The notes under the pieces: generated by a model
What the model was told of the DNA's origin: nothing
What the model saw: only the letters and a program-made list of their open reading frames with translations
Databases searched by the model: none
Program-made: the position numbers and the translations under genes
Source of the DNA: Brachyspira hampsonii 30446
Lineage (GTDB): Bacteria; Spirochaetota; Brachyspiria; Brachyspirales; Brachyspiraceae
NCBI RefSeq assembly: GCF_000316195.1
Contig: NZ_JH994110.1
Coordinates: forward strand, 586,599 to 650,598
Length of the DNA stretch: 64,000 bases
Direction of reading: 5' to 3'
Shown here: piece after piece, positions 55,696 to 64,000 of the stretch
Layout: each line of letters starts with the position of its first letter
How positions within the stretch are numbered: the first letter of the stretch is position 1

Positions 55696-57303
55696 TTATT
55701 CTAAATAAGCGTAATGGAATTGGTATTCCATTAATGGTGTTAATACATAATCTTTCAATCTTTTACTTACTAAAGTAGGATTTGATGGATTGTATATAGG
55801 TATTAGCAAATTATCTTCTGCTATAAGAAGTCTTTCAGCTTCATGCATAGCTTTCATTCTTATTTCCTGATTAGCAGAATTTCTTGCAGCTTCAATATAA
55901 TTATCAAATTGTTTATTGCTGTATCCTGAACTATTTTGGGATCTGTAGCTTAAATAATTTTCTAAGAAAGTCATAGGATCGCTGTAATCGCCAATCCATA
56001 AAGTTCTTATAAGCTGATAATTTTTTTCGCTTCTCATCTGCTGATAAGCTGCCCATTCCATAGATGATATTTGCAAATCAACACCCAAATTTTCTTTCCA
56101 CATCTGCTGAATTGCCTCTGCAACTTGTATATATACTAAATCTGCAGTGGTTTTATACTCAAGTACAGGAAAACCCTCTCCATTAGGGTATCCTGCTTCA
56201 GCCATTAATTGTTTAGCCATTTCTACATTATTAGAGTAAGCATCTTTTGATAAATCTATATATTCTCCTCCATTTTCTCTGAAATCTCCCTGAACATCAT
56301 AAGCACCCACAGGAACCCAAGCACTTGTAGGAGATTTAGCTGTAGGAACAATATTTTCTACTATATAGTTTCTGTCTATTGCCAATGATAATGCTTTTCT
56401 TATTCTTGTATCTTTCAATACTTCATCAGCTGCATTAATACCGAATGCAATAGTAGAAAAATAAGGAGCAATATTAACTATTCCTTCAGATTTTAATTTT
56501 TCTAAATCTTGTTCTATTATATAAACAGAAAAATCTAATGAACCGTCTTTAATTCCGGCCAATGCTAAAGTAGCATCTTTCATCATAACAAAAGTAATTT
56601 TTTCAGGTACTATATTATCTTTATTCCAATAGTTGGTATTTTTTACAACAACTATTTTTTCATCAGGGCTTCTTTCAGTCATAACAAAAGCACCATTTCC
56701 TATATAGCTTTCAGGATTTAATGACCATTGATCTCCGTACTGTTCTATTATATCTTTTCTTACAGGGGCAAATATAGGATAAGTTAATATATCCAAGAAA
56801 TAACCTGTAGGAGCTTCTAAAGTTATTTCTAAAGTATAATCATCAATAGCCTTTACGCCAAGCTCTTCAACAGGAAGTTCGCTTGATAATATTTTAACTG
56901 CATTTTTTATATATTCTATAAAAGAAGTATATTCAGCTGCACTTAGAGGGTTTGCTGCTCTTTGCAATGCATATACAAAATCATCAGCAACTACATTTTT
57001 TTTACCGTCAGACCATTTGGCATTTGTTCTTAAATTAAAAGTATATACAAGTCCGTCATCAGAGATATTCCAGCTTTCACAGGCTCCTGCTTGTAAATTG
57101 CCTGCTTTATCTTTTGTGATTAAAGTTTCAAATACATGCCTTGGATATACGAAATCATTTCCGGATAATGTAGGGTCTATTGTTTTAGGCTCTTCCCCTG
57201 CATTAATAAATAATTCTTTACTGTTTCTGCTTTTAGATGATGAGCATGATAGTGCAAATATCATGATAAAGGTGATTGAGATAATCAGTATTTTTCTAAA
57301 CAT
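55696..57303 (-). CDS. oppA: Oligopeptide ABC transporter substrate-binding lipoprotein
   Basis: 535 residues; the ATG at 57303 is used because it opens the signal peptide behind AAGGA. Lipobox FALSC (Cys20). SBP family 5 layout: EEPKTIDPTLSGNDFV at the start of the mature part, FNLRTNAKWSDGKKVV-like block, RKALSLAIDRNYIV and a C-terminal FHYAYLE. It binds peptides outside the membrane for an Opp importer whose permease genes are not in this window. A decayed copy of its 3' end lies just downstream, so the locus once held at least two tandem oppA genes. Confidence 0.93.
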   Translation of the reverse strand: MFRKILIISITFIMIFALSCSSSKSRNSKELFINAGEEPKTIDPTLSGNDFVYPRHVFETLITKDKAGNLQAGACESWNISDDGLVYTFNLRTNAKWSDGKKNVVADDFVYALQRAANPLSAAEYTSFIEYIKNAVKILSSELPVEELGVKAIDDYTLEITLEAPTGYFLDILTYPIFAPVRKDIIEQYGDQWSLNPESYIGNGAFVMTERSPDEKIVVVKNTNYWNKDNIVPEKITFVMMKDATLALAGIKDGSLDFSVYIIEQDLEKLKSEGIVNIAPYFSTIAFGINAADEVLKDTRIRKALSLAIDRNYIVENIVPTAKSPTSAWVPVGAYDVQGDFRENGGEYIDLSKDAYSNNVEMAKQLMAEAGYPNGEGFPVLEYKTTADLVYIQVAEAIQQMWKENLGVDLQISSMEWAAYQQMRSEKNYQLIRTLWIGDYSDPMTFLENYLSYRSQNSSGYSNKQFDNYIEAARNSANQEIRMKAMHEAERLLIAEDNLLIPIYNPSNPTLVSKRLKDYVLTPLMEYQFHYAYLE

Positions 57304-57475
57304 AGTATTTTCCTTAAATATAGTATTAGTTATCATAATACTATAATAATTTATATAATGCAATTATTTTTTACTAATAATAGTAATTTATTTATGATTA
57401 AAATATTAAAAAGTATTTTACTAAATATAGTAATTTTTGTTTTAAAATCAAAAATTAAATTGGAGATATTATATT

Positions 57476-58165
57476 ATGAAGAATATAGTTAGTATTTTAT
57501 TTATTTTAATTTTATCCATTCCGCTTTATTCTCAGACTGCAAGATTTAAAAGACTTACTCCAGAACAGTTAACCAATCTTGCAAATCCTAGAAGACTTTC
57601 ACATAGAATATTTTATACAAAATCTTCTCAGGGGCCTAATGCCAAATGGTTTGATGCGGTAAAAGAAGGAAATCTTGATGAGATAAAAAAAATGGTTGAG
57701 GCAGGTCAGGATATAGAAGTTCAGGATACATACAGTTTGAAACAGACTGCTTTAGGCTGGGCTGCTTTCATAGGATATTTAGATGTTGTTGAGTATTTAG
57801 TATCTAAAGGTGCTAATCTCTATGCAGGCGATACTGCTGATGTTACAAGTGCTTTTAAATCTGCTATACTTGGCGGAAATATAAAAATTATAGAGTATTT
57901 ATATCCTTTATACAATGGAAAATTAGATCTTAATGAGCAGGATAAAAGAGACGGTGAAACAATGCTTATGGTTGCTGCTGGAAACTCAAGAGAAGATGCT
58001 GTAAAATTCTTGTTGGATAAAGGAGTTGATGTAAATATAGTAAGCAAACAGTTAAATAAATCAGCATACACTTATGCATGCGAATCAAGAAATCAGAATA
58101 TTATTAAGATGATATCAGATGCCGGCGGAATAAATGTAAGAACAGGAAAGGCTTCTTGTCAATAA
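57476..58165 (+). CDS. Secreted ankyrin-repeat protein
   Basis: 229 residues. Signal peptide ends near PLYSQ (residue 19). Three to four ankyrin repeats cover about 60-220, including TALGWAAFIGYLDVVEYLVSKGA, GETMLMVAAGNSREDAVKFLLDKGV and AYTYACESRNQNIIKMI. Exported ankyrin proteins bind other proteins in the periplasm; partner unknown. A terminator hairpin follows (58195-58217). Confidence 0.88.
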   Translation: MKNIVSILFILILSIPLYSQTARFKRLTPEQLTNLANPRRLSHRIFYTKSSQGPNAKWFDAVKEGNLDEIKKMVEAGQDIEVQDTYSLKQTALGWAAFIGYLDVVEYLVSKGANLYAGDTADVTSAFKSAILGGNIKIIEYLYPLYNGKLDLNEQDKRDGETMLMVAAGNSREDAVKFLLDKGVDVNIVSKQLNKSAYTYACESRNQNIIKMISDAGGINVRTGKASCQ

Positions 58166-58194
58166 TAGCAATAATAATGAAATTACTAAATAAT

Positions 58195-58217
58195 GGGGCT
58201 TATAAAAGCCCTATTTT
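58195..58217 (+). terminator. Terminator of the ankyrin gene
   Basis: GGGCTT, loop ATAA-type, AAGCCC then a short T run. Confidence 0.65.
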
Positions 58218-58266
58218 TGTATATGCATATTAATTTAATAAAATTATTTACGATAATTATACTATT

Positions 58267-59211
58267 ATGGATAACAAGAACCGTTTTATTATATTTTCTA
58301 CAGTAATTATTGTTCTGATAATAGTTTCTTTTTCATCTCTTATAGTTACTGCAAATATGAGAGTATCTGAAACTATAGTACGAGAAAGCGAATTAAATAA
58401 TGCTGAAAGTCCTAGCAGAAAATTTAATGATATAATAGAAAATAGAAAAGTAAGAATACTTATAGATCCGGGACATAATGCGGCTACTAAAGGTGCTTTG
58501 GGTTATTTGGGTTATGAATATTATATGAATTTAAGGGTGGCTAGAGAATTAGCAAAAATACTTTCAGAGGATAATAGATTTGAATATTTTTTAAGCAGAG
58601 AAGGTGCATATTACAGCAGACCAATAAAAGAATATATGACTAATAATTATCAGGAACTTTTAGGTATATATAATACAAAAGTAAAAGGTGAAGAGAGAAC
58701 CGGAAGATTAACTAGATATCAGACTTTAGAGTTATATGCTATTAGACACTATGCTATAGATAATAATTTTGATTTGCTTTTAAGTATACATTTTGATTAT
58801 ATGCCTTATATAAGCAGAAGATCTAAGACTTCAGGTTTTCATGTTATAGTTAGTCCTTACAATAGAGAATTCCCAGCTTCTATGCAGGTGGCTTATAAAT
58901 TGTCTGAGAGAATGCAGGAGAAATACAAAATTTCCCCTATAATAGGACATGACAGAGTGCTTCCTAATACTGTATGGAAATTTTATGATAAAGAAGAGCT
59001 TATAAATAATGCCATATCATTAAGAGGGTTAGTAGTTATAGGAGATGCTTTTGAAAATGCTTATAATAAACAGGAAATAAAAAAAGATGTTCCTTCTGTA
59101 CTCATAGAATCTGCTTTTATACATGAATGGCAATTTGGAAGCAACAAAGCTGTAAAAGAATTAGCTAATCAAATGTACTTAGCTTTAGTTGATATATATA
59201 CTACAAAATGA
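58267..59211 (+). CDS. N-acetylmuramoyl-L-alanine amidase (AmiC type)
   Basis: 314 residues. N-terminal membrane anchor (about 7-29), then an amidase_3 domain with zinc ligands His70 in IDPGH, Glu84 in YLGYE and His175 in LSIHFD, and a late Glu in VLIESAF. It cuts the link between peptide and glycan in peptidoglycan, usually at cell division. The next gene codes a LytM-domain protein with no zinc ligands, the type that switches on such amidases in E. coli (EnvC, NlpD). Confidence 0.9.
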   Translation: MDNKNRFIIFSTVIIVLIIVSFSSLIVTANMRVSETIVRESELNNAESPSRKFNDIIENRKVRILIDPGHNAATKGALGYLGYEYYMNLRVARELAKILSEDNRFEYFLSREGAYYSRPIKEYMTNNYQELLGIYNTKVKGEERTGRLTRYQTLELYAIRHYAIDNNFDLLLSIHFDYMPYISRRSKTSGFHVIVSPYNREFPASMQVAYKLSERMQEKYKISPIIGHDRVLPNTVWKFYDKEELINNAISLRGLVVIGDAFENAYNKQEIKKDVPSVLIESAFIHEWQFGSNKAVKELANQMYLALVDIYTTK

Positions 59212-59290
59212 ACTATTTAACTGTTATTATATTATTGATTAAAAATCAATATTTTGTTAAAATAACTATAAAATAGGCAGCAGTAGAATT

Positions 59291-60190
59291 ATGTATATAA
59301 AACATAAAAAAAAGAAAAATAATAATAAATATATTAATAAAAAGAATAACCCATTTCATTTATTTTTTAATAAAATCGGTAGATTTCTCACGCATAGAAT
59401 TTATTTTATGTTTATACCTCATTCTAAGAAGAAAACTAGAACATTATCGCTTCCTGTATATTCTATTATAATAATAGTATTAATAATTTCTATATCTCTG
59501 CTCACAACATTTTCTTTTCTTACAAAAAATACAGTTTTGGCTAGTAAAACTGAAGTGTTAAGCGGAAGTTATAAGGATAAATTATCTGAGATAAATTCGC
59601 TTGAAAATATATTCAGCTCTGTTGTTACTAATGACTATTATAGAAATGATATGTCTAATATTGCCTCTCTAATGAAAGTTGATACAAATAGTATTAATTT
59701 AGCAGCAAATTATGCAGATAATATTTTACTTATGAATTCAAGAGCTGAAGAGTTAGAAAAATTGAAAGTATATTTAGATGAGTTAAAGGCTAATATAACT
59801 TCAAAAAATAATGCATTAGAGCCAATACCTTCCATACTGCCTATAGATTCAAGATATGCCGTTATATCAAGACCTTATCAGAAAGGCTCTATTATATCAA
59901 GGGGTATAGGTTTTGAAACTATTGCAGGAACTCTGATTAGAGCTACTGCTTCCGGTACAGTTAATGATATATCTTACAATAAAGATACCGGATTTACAAT
60001 TACAATTTATCATAGATTTGGTATTATTACCAGATATAGCGGACTTGCTACTTCTTTAGTATCAGAAAGAATGGGTGTAAAGAAGGGGGAAATATTAGGA
60101 AATGCTAAAACAGGCGTTTTTGAGTATGAATTAAGAATAGCTAGTGAATATGTTAATCCATTAATATTTACAACAATGGAATATGAATGA
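59291..60190 (+). CDS. Membrane-anchored LytM (M23-like) protein without catalytic residues
   Basis: 299 residues. A very basic cytoplasmic N-terminus, a membrane helix (about 54-78), a helical segment with coiled-coil character (about 85-175), and a LytM domain (about 188-293). In the domain the four zinc ligands are replaced: the H-x3-D site reads SRGIG (Ser203, Gly207) and the H-x-H site reads VFEYELR (Val276, Glu278). So it should not cut peptidoglycan. Together with the amidase 79 bases upstream it fits an amidase-activator pair. Its stop overlaps the next start (ATGA). Confidence 0.85.
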   Translation: MYIKHKKKKNNNKYINKKNNPFHLFFNKIGRFLTHRIYFMFIPHSKKKTRTLSLPVYSIIIIVLIISISLLTTFSFLTKNTVLASKTEVLSGSYKDKLSEINSLENIFSSVVTNDYYRNDMSNIASLMKVDTNSINLAANYADNILLMNSRAEELEKLKVYLDELKANITSKNNALEPIPSILPIDSRYAVISRPYQKGSIISRGIGFETIAGTLIRATASGTVNDISYNKDTGFTITIYHRFGIITRYSGLATSLVSERMGVKKGEILGNAKTGVFEYELRIASEYVNPLIFTTMEYE

Positions 60191-60417
60191 ATATAACTGA
60201 AAATAAAAAATTAAAAAATGGAATAAAATATGCAGCACTTGGTGTTGAGTTTGGAAGTATGGTATTAGGTTTAACTTTTGTTGGATATTATGCTGATAAA
60301 CATTTTAACAGTAAGCCTTTATTTACAATAATAGGAATATTCGTAGGTTTTGTCTCGGGGATTTATAGGCTTTATAAAATATCCAAGACTTTTGATAAAA
60401 TTAATAAGAATAAATAA
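60187..60417 (+). CDS. AtpZ/AtpI-family small membrane protein
   Basis: 76 residues with two membrane helices (about 14-35 and 45-64): KYAALGVEFGSMVLGLTFVG, then YYADKHF and LFTIIGIFVGFVSGIYRLYK. This is the AtpZ/AtpI family often found before F-type ATP synthase genes. Here it sits between a LytM gene (4-base overlap) and pncB, with no ATP synthase genes nearby, so its role is open. Confidence 0.82.
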   Translation: MNITENKKLKNGIKYAALGVEFGSMVLGLTFVGYYADKHFNSKPLFTIIGIFVGFVSGIYRLYKISKTFDKINKNK

Positions 60418-60427
60418 GGATAAAATA

Positions 60428-61627
60428 ATGAAACCTATAATAAATAGTTTGCTAGATACTGATTTATATAAATTTACTATGCAGCAATGTGCCTTAAGAC
60501 AATTTTCAGATGTTTGGGTTCGTTATGTTTTTAGAAGCAGGAATATTTTAGAGTGGACTGAAGATATGCATAAGGAACTTTTAAAACAGGTAAAATATTT
60601 TTGCGATTTAAGATTTAGAAAAGATGAATTAGAATATTTAGCATCTTTAAGATTTATAAAAAAAGATTATATAGAATTTCTCAAGTTATACAGACCTTTA
60701 GCTGAGCATATAAAGGCATTATTTGATGATAATAAATTAACTGTAGAAATAGAAGGACCTTGGTATCAAACTATTCTTTGGGAAATACCGGTTCTTGCTA
60801 TGATTAGCGAAATTTATTATGCTTATACTGTTTGTAAAGATGATAATGGTAAAAGAGCTTATGAACAGGCTGAAATTAATTTAATAAGAAAAATAGATGA
60901 AAAATTACTGCCTATACATAAATCAGATAACGGATTTAGATTTTCAGAGTTTGGTACTAGAAGAAGATTTTCTTTTGATTGGCAGAGAAAAGTTGTTAAT
61001 ATATTAAAAGATAAACTTCCTGCTGAATGTTTGGTAGGTACAAGCAATGTATATTTTGCTAAGACTTATGATTTGCTTGCTGTTGGTACTAATGCTCATG
61101 AATATTATCAAATTGGGCAGGCATTGGATAAGGTAAGGCTTGCAGAAAGTCAGAAGTTCATGCTTCAGTCTTGGGTTAATGAATACAGGGGAGATTTAGG
61201 AATAGCTTTATCGGATACTTTAGGTACTGATAAATTTTTAAAAGATTTTGATTTATATTTTGCAAAACTTTATGATGGAATAAGGCATGACTCCGGAGAT
61301 CCTTTTGAGTGGGGATATAAGGTTATAAATCATTATAAAAATCTCAGGGTAAATCCTAAAACTAAAACATTGCTTTTCAGTGATAGTCTTAATTTTGATA
61401 AGGCGTATAATATATACAGAGAATTCAAAGAAGAAACTAATGTTACATTTGGTATAGGTACTTACATTACAAATGATTTTGAACCTGTAGCTAAGCCTTT
61501 AAATATAGTGATGAAACTTCAAAGTGTTAATGGTAAGCCTGTAGCTAAACTGTCTGATGATGAAGGTAAGACTATATGTGAAGACGAGGCATTTTTGAAT
61601 TATTTAAAAATCGTAGCAAAAGAATAG
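60428..61627 (+). CDS. pncB: Nicotinate phosphoribosyltransferase
   Basis: 399 residues. Begins MKPIINSLLDTDLYKFTMQQ, the standard PncB start. The catalytic region has FSEFGTRRRFS, VGTSNVYFA, GTNAHEYYQ and IRHDSGDPFEWG. It makes nicotinate mononucleotide from nicotinate and PRPP for NAD. The ATG at 60428 is chosen behind AAGGA; the frame is open further upstream but overlaps the AtpZ gene. Dispersed element copy D follows. Confidence 0.95.
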   Translation: MKPIINSLLDTDLYKFTMQQCALRQFSDVWVRYVFRSRNILEWTEDMHKELLKQVKYFCDLRFRKDELEYLASLRFIKKDYIEFLKLYRPLAEHIKALFDDNKLTVEIEGPWYQTILWEIPVLAMISEIYYAYTVCKDDNGKRAYEQAEINLIRKIDEKLLPIHKSDNGFRFSEFGTRRRFSFDWQRKVVNILKDKLPAECLVGTSNVYFAKTYDLLAVGTNAHEYYQIGQALDKVRLAESQKFMLQSWVNEYRGDLGIALSDTLGTDKFLKDFDLYFAKLYDGIRHDSGDPFEWGYKVINHYKNLRVNPKTKTLLFSDSLNFDKAYNIYREFKEETNVTFGIGTYITNDFEPVAKPLNIVMKLQSVNGKPVAKLSDDEGKTICEDEAFLNYLKIVAKE

Positions 61628-61675
61628 AATTTATAAGCTAAATTATATAGTTTTATTTTTATAATTTGTATTTTT

Positions 61676-61880
61676 CCAGCACGCGTTAAAATCATTCTAA
61701 AAAGTAAATTTAATCTATAATTGCAGTATTTATTATAAATTTAAATATATTTACCGCGTGCTATAAAACTCATATACTTTGAAGAAAACTAGGGTGGGTG
61801 CTGTAAATTCTAATTAGACAATAGAAAAATAAAAAACAAAAAATTCAAAGTAAATTAGAAATCCTATAGGGTGGGGAGTG
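61676..61880 (+). repeat. Dispersed 3'-end element, copy D
   Basis: Plus strand: arm AGCACGCG (61678-61685) and arm CGCGTGCT (61755-61762), perfect 8-bp pair, then GGGTGGG (61792) and GGGTGGGG (61869), centres 77 bases apart. Arms face the pncB stop codon 50 bases away. Same order as copies A-C, which lie on the other strand. Confidence 0.72.
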
Positions 61881-61902
61881 AAAATAGGTTTTAAAACTTT
61901 AT

Positions 61903-61998
61903 TACATACCCCGCCATTTAGATTTTTGAAATTAATTTTATGTTTTTAATTTATTTATATTTAAAGTAGAAATTGTTAAAGTATGCCCGCCCAAGTGA
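61903..61998 (-). repeat. Dispersed 3'-end element, copy E, boxes only
   Basis: CCCCGCC (61909) and CCCGCCC (61986), centres 76 bases apart, facing the TPR gene whose stop is at 62377. No matching arms are seen; the 316-bp inverted-repeat element begins 35 bases further on, about where the first arm should be. Confidence 0.55.
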
Positions 61999-62032
61999 CC
62001 TTTATATTAATTATTTTTTTAACACTTATTAT

Positions 62033-62348
62033 TAGACTTGTTTCAAAACTAAATTTCTTAATATTTGTAAATTTTTATTTAATATTTTTAAATTATAGTT
62101 GGGGCTTTGCTGCGAAGCACACAGTCGTGCACCGCTCTGCGTGCTTACGCAAAACCCCACTTCTTTTGCCGTCTAGGCACCTACTCGGTGGTGACCCAGG
62201 CACAGCCCGCCTGCGGCGAGAAGCAAAAGGACTGCATATTTATATACTAAAATGGCAGATTATAAAACATGTAAAACGCTGTTTTTATGATTGATAAATT
62301 GCTAAATTTTTACATATAATTTTGTCAAGTAGTTTTGAAACAAGTCTA
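62033..62348. mobile_element. 316-bp inverted-repeat element with a GC-rich core (MITE-like)
   Basis: Perfect 19-bp terminal inverted repeats, TAGACTTGTTTCAAAACTA at 62033-62051 and its complement at 62330-62348, each with TA at the outer edge. Between them, 62101-62230 is about 62% GC (80 of 130) inside very AT-rich DNA. No convincing protein is encoded. The shape (short, non-coding, perfect ends, TA at the edges) is that of a miniature transposable element; IS630/mariner-type enzymes insert at TA, but this link is inference. Confidence 0.65.
62100..62231. ncRNA. GC-rich double-hairpin core, possible structured RNA
   Basis: Hairpin I: TGGGGCTTTGC / GCAAAACCCCA (62100-62110, 62149-62159; one mismatch) with an inner AAGCAC / GTGCTT stem. 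Hairpin II: TTCTTTTGC / GCAAAAGGA (62161-62169, 62223-62231; one G-T) with inner CACC / GGTG (62178-62181, 62187-62190) and CGCC / GGCG (62208-62211, 62215-62218). The strand is not known. Confidence 0.45.
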
Positions 62349-62376
62349 TTACGCTTTAATTAGTGTATAGGTTTAA

Positions 62377-63858
62377 CTACTGTAATTCTTCTATTTTTTC
62401 TAAAGCTTTATTATTATAAGGATCTATTTCTAATAATTTTTTATATGAGTTAATGGCATTATTTTTATCATTAAGTTTTATATATAAATCAGCCTGTTTT
62501 TCCAAATGATATATATCTTGAGTTTCATTATATATTTCTATTGCTTTTTTATATGCGTCATTTCTTTTTTCTATATCCCCTAATTTTTCATATAAATTTC
62601 CAATATCCTCAAAACTGTAAGCATCATCTTCTTTATTATATATTTCTATTGCTTTTTTATATGCATCGTTTCTTTCTTCTATACTTCCCAATTTCTCGTA
62701 TAAATCTCCTAATGCAATATATGCTTCAATATTGTCTGAATCATTTTCTATAGCTTTTTTTAACATTTCTACAGCTTTATCATATTCTTTAATGTATTCA
62801 TATAATGCTGCTATTGAAATATAATAACTAAAATCATTAGGATTTACTTCTATAGCTTGATTGTATAATTCTATGGCCTTATTATATTCTTCAATTTCTT
62901 TATACAACTCAGATAAATAATAATAATATTGATTATTTTCAGGATTTTCTTTTATCATATCATTATATGCTTTGATTATTTCTTTATATTGATTAATATT
63001 ATTATCATAAAATTTAGTTATTCTGCTCCATATAGAAGGATTAATTTTTATATAGTTTTTATATAGATTTTCAGCTTCTTTATCATTTCCTATTTTTATG
63101 TATATTTTTGCAAGAGAATCTATTGCAGTAGAATAAAAGTCTTCTAATTCACTATAATAATCATTTTTTAATAGTTTGCAATATGTATCTATAGCTTCAT
63201 CGTATTGTTTATTTTTATCATAAGATAATGCCAAATAATGAATAATTTCACTATTATCATCTTGAAAGTTTTCTAAAGATTTTTTAAAATATTTTGCAGC
63301 TTCATCAAAGTTTTCAGTTTTTAAATATTCTTTAGCTAAATTAAAAGCATAATATTGTTTATTATTATTAACTTCTGATGTATTGTTTATATCATAAGCT
63401 TTTTTATAAGAAATAGCAGCATCTTGGTAATTTCCTATATTATCGTATATTTCTCCCATCAAAAACCAATATTCAGAGTCTTTGTCATTTATTTCTATTG
63501 CATTTTTTATATTTTTTAAAGCATCATTAATAACATTAGAAGAATAGTATACACATGCAAGCCAATATAATGCTATGTCATTTTTGCTGTCTAATTCAAT
63601 TATTTTTTTTAATATTTCTTTGCTGTTTTTGTAATCAAAGTTTAGATAGTATGCTTTTGCTAATAGGAATAATTTTTTGATATTTTTATCATCATCTTTT
63701 AAATATTCATTTAATATATCTATGATATTGGAATATTCTTTGTTATATATGAATTCTTTTTCATCGCTTTCAAAGTCATTATTATCGTAGAATTCATTAT
63801 CATTGAGTATTTCTTCAATTTTTTCTAAAGTATAATACTTCATGTTATGTGAATTCAT
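62377..63858 (-). CDS. TPR-repeat protein
   Basis: 493 residues, almost all tetratricopeptide repeats (about 12 units of 34 residues) from residue 40 on, for example AIELYNQAIEVNPNDFSYY. Two late units share NDAYKKAIEIYN exactly (DNA near 62520-62680), a recent internal duplication. No signal peptide, so it is likely a cytoplasmic adaptor; partner unknown. GGGGG lies 6 bases before the ATG at 63858. Confidence 0.88.
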   Translation of the reverse strand: MNSHNMKYYTLEKIEEILNDNEFYDNNDFESDEKEFIYNKEYSNIIDILNEYLKDDDKNIKKLFLLAKAYYLNFDYKNSKEILKKIIELDSKNDIALYWLACVYYSSNVINDALKNIKNAIEINDKDSEYWFLMGEIYDNIGNYQDAAISYKKAYDINNTSEVNNNKQYYAFNLAKEYLKTENFDEAAKYFKKSLENFQDDNSEIIHYLALSYDKNKQYDEAIDTYCKLLKNDYYSELEDFYSTAIDSLAKIYIKIGNDKEAENLYKNYIKINPSIWSRITKFYDNNINQYKEIIKAYNDMIKENPENNQYYYYLSELYKEIEEYNKAIELYNQAIEVNPNDFSYYISIAALYEYIKEYDKAVEMLKKAIENDSDNIEAYIALGDLYEKLGSIEERNDAYKKAIEIYNKEDDAYSFEDIGNLYEKLGDIEKRNDAYKKAIEIYNETQDIYHLEKQADLYIKLNDKNNAINSYKKLLEIDPYNNKALEKIEELQ

Positions 63859-64000
63859 TTTATTCCCCCTATTTCATATTAATTATTTATATAAAACTAC
63901 TAATAGAGAACAATTCATATTTTAATTCTATTTAAGAAAATAGATATAATCAAGTATAGATTAATTCTAACATATTTTTATGTTTATTTCAATTATTATT
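63859..64000. other. Upstream region of the TPR gene
   Basis: 142 AT-rich bases to the window edge. The ribosome site GGGGG (minus strand) lies just before the TPR start; nothing else is recognised. Confidence 0.5.

Noticed and set aside
55515..55722. CRISPR-like or phage-type direct repeats
   Set aside because: Only two units of about 110 bases, each explained by an oppA 3' end plus terminator; no spacers or cas genes.
61983..62294. 103-codon frame across copy E and the GC-rich element
   Set aside because: It has no ribosome site, begins inside a repeat box and switches from AT-rich hydrophobic to GC-rich basic sequence exactly at the element core; the hairpins explain the core better than a protein.
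62520..62680. Tandem DNA repeat as a separate element
   Set aside because: It is in frame within the TPR gene and reflects duplication of one TPR unit.

Overview
The window looks like chromosome of a host-associated anaerobic spirochete, most likely Brachyspira. The DNA is very AT-rich, genes start behind strong AGGAG-type sites, and there is a periplasmic-type FlaB flagellin, many short-lipobox lipoproteins, and spirochete-style housekeeping neighbours (phoH, a PgpH-type HD protein, ybeY, corC). The genus is an inference from composition and gene style; no rRNA gene is present to prove it.

Layout. 1-6.4 kb (minus strand): an HtrA/DegP protease cut by the window edge, an LpxL-type acyltransferase, a large unknown acidic protein, a short-chain dehydrogenase and two tandem LPP20-like lipoproteins. 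6.5-13 kb: leucyl aminopeptidase, a 29-codon mS38/COX24-like basic protein, three genes related to NuoE, NuoF and NuoG in which the NuoF-like subunit has lost its flavin/NADH motifs, then a GlpA-type FAD enzyme. 13-21 kb: hisH and hisB, a glycerate module (kinase, GntP permease, CdaR-type regulator), and an SNF-family transporter with a 31-residue MetS-like partner. 20.9-23.2 kb: a two-gene unit of an OLD/SMC-type ATPase with a hydrophobic insert and a PD-(D/E)XK-like protein with a glycine-repeat insert. 23.6-30 kb: YugP-type and M28 peptidases, flaB with a structured leader, trmL, a cyclase-homology protein and a SurA-like lipoprotein. 30-36 kb: infB, a lipoprotein, two outer-membrane-like proteins, purM-purN. 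36.5-43 kb: an ECF sigma/anti-sigma unit, two Spy/CpxP-like proteins and an RND pump, tied together by three matching candidate ECF promoters. 43-50 kb: cation/proton antiporter, neuB-like synthase, tRNA-Thr, and coaBC with an ABC exporter. 50.6-55.4 kb: phoH (apparently with an AUU start), pgpH, ybeY, corC. 55.5-64 kb: oppA next to the 3' scar of a lost paralogue, an ankyrin protein, an amidase beside a catalytically dead LytM protein, an AtpZ-like protein, pncB and a TPR protein.

Between genes there are two unusual non-coding elements. One is a dispersed element of about 205 bp (four full copies and one partial). It has two CCCNCCC boxes 76-78 bp apart and a pair of inverted arms about 74 bp apart; the arm sequences change together between copies, and every full copy lies just downstream of a gene with its arms facing that gene's stop codon. 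The other is a 316-bp segment bounded by perfect 19-bp inverted repeats, containing a 130-bp core of about 62% GC that folds into two long hairpins in an otherwise very AT-rich sequence. These two elements, the ATPase/nuclease-like pair, the ECF regulon and the redox module without a flavin site are the parts most worth following up.
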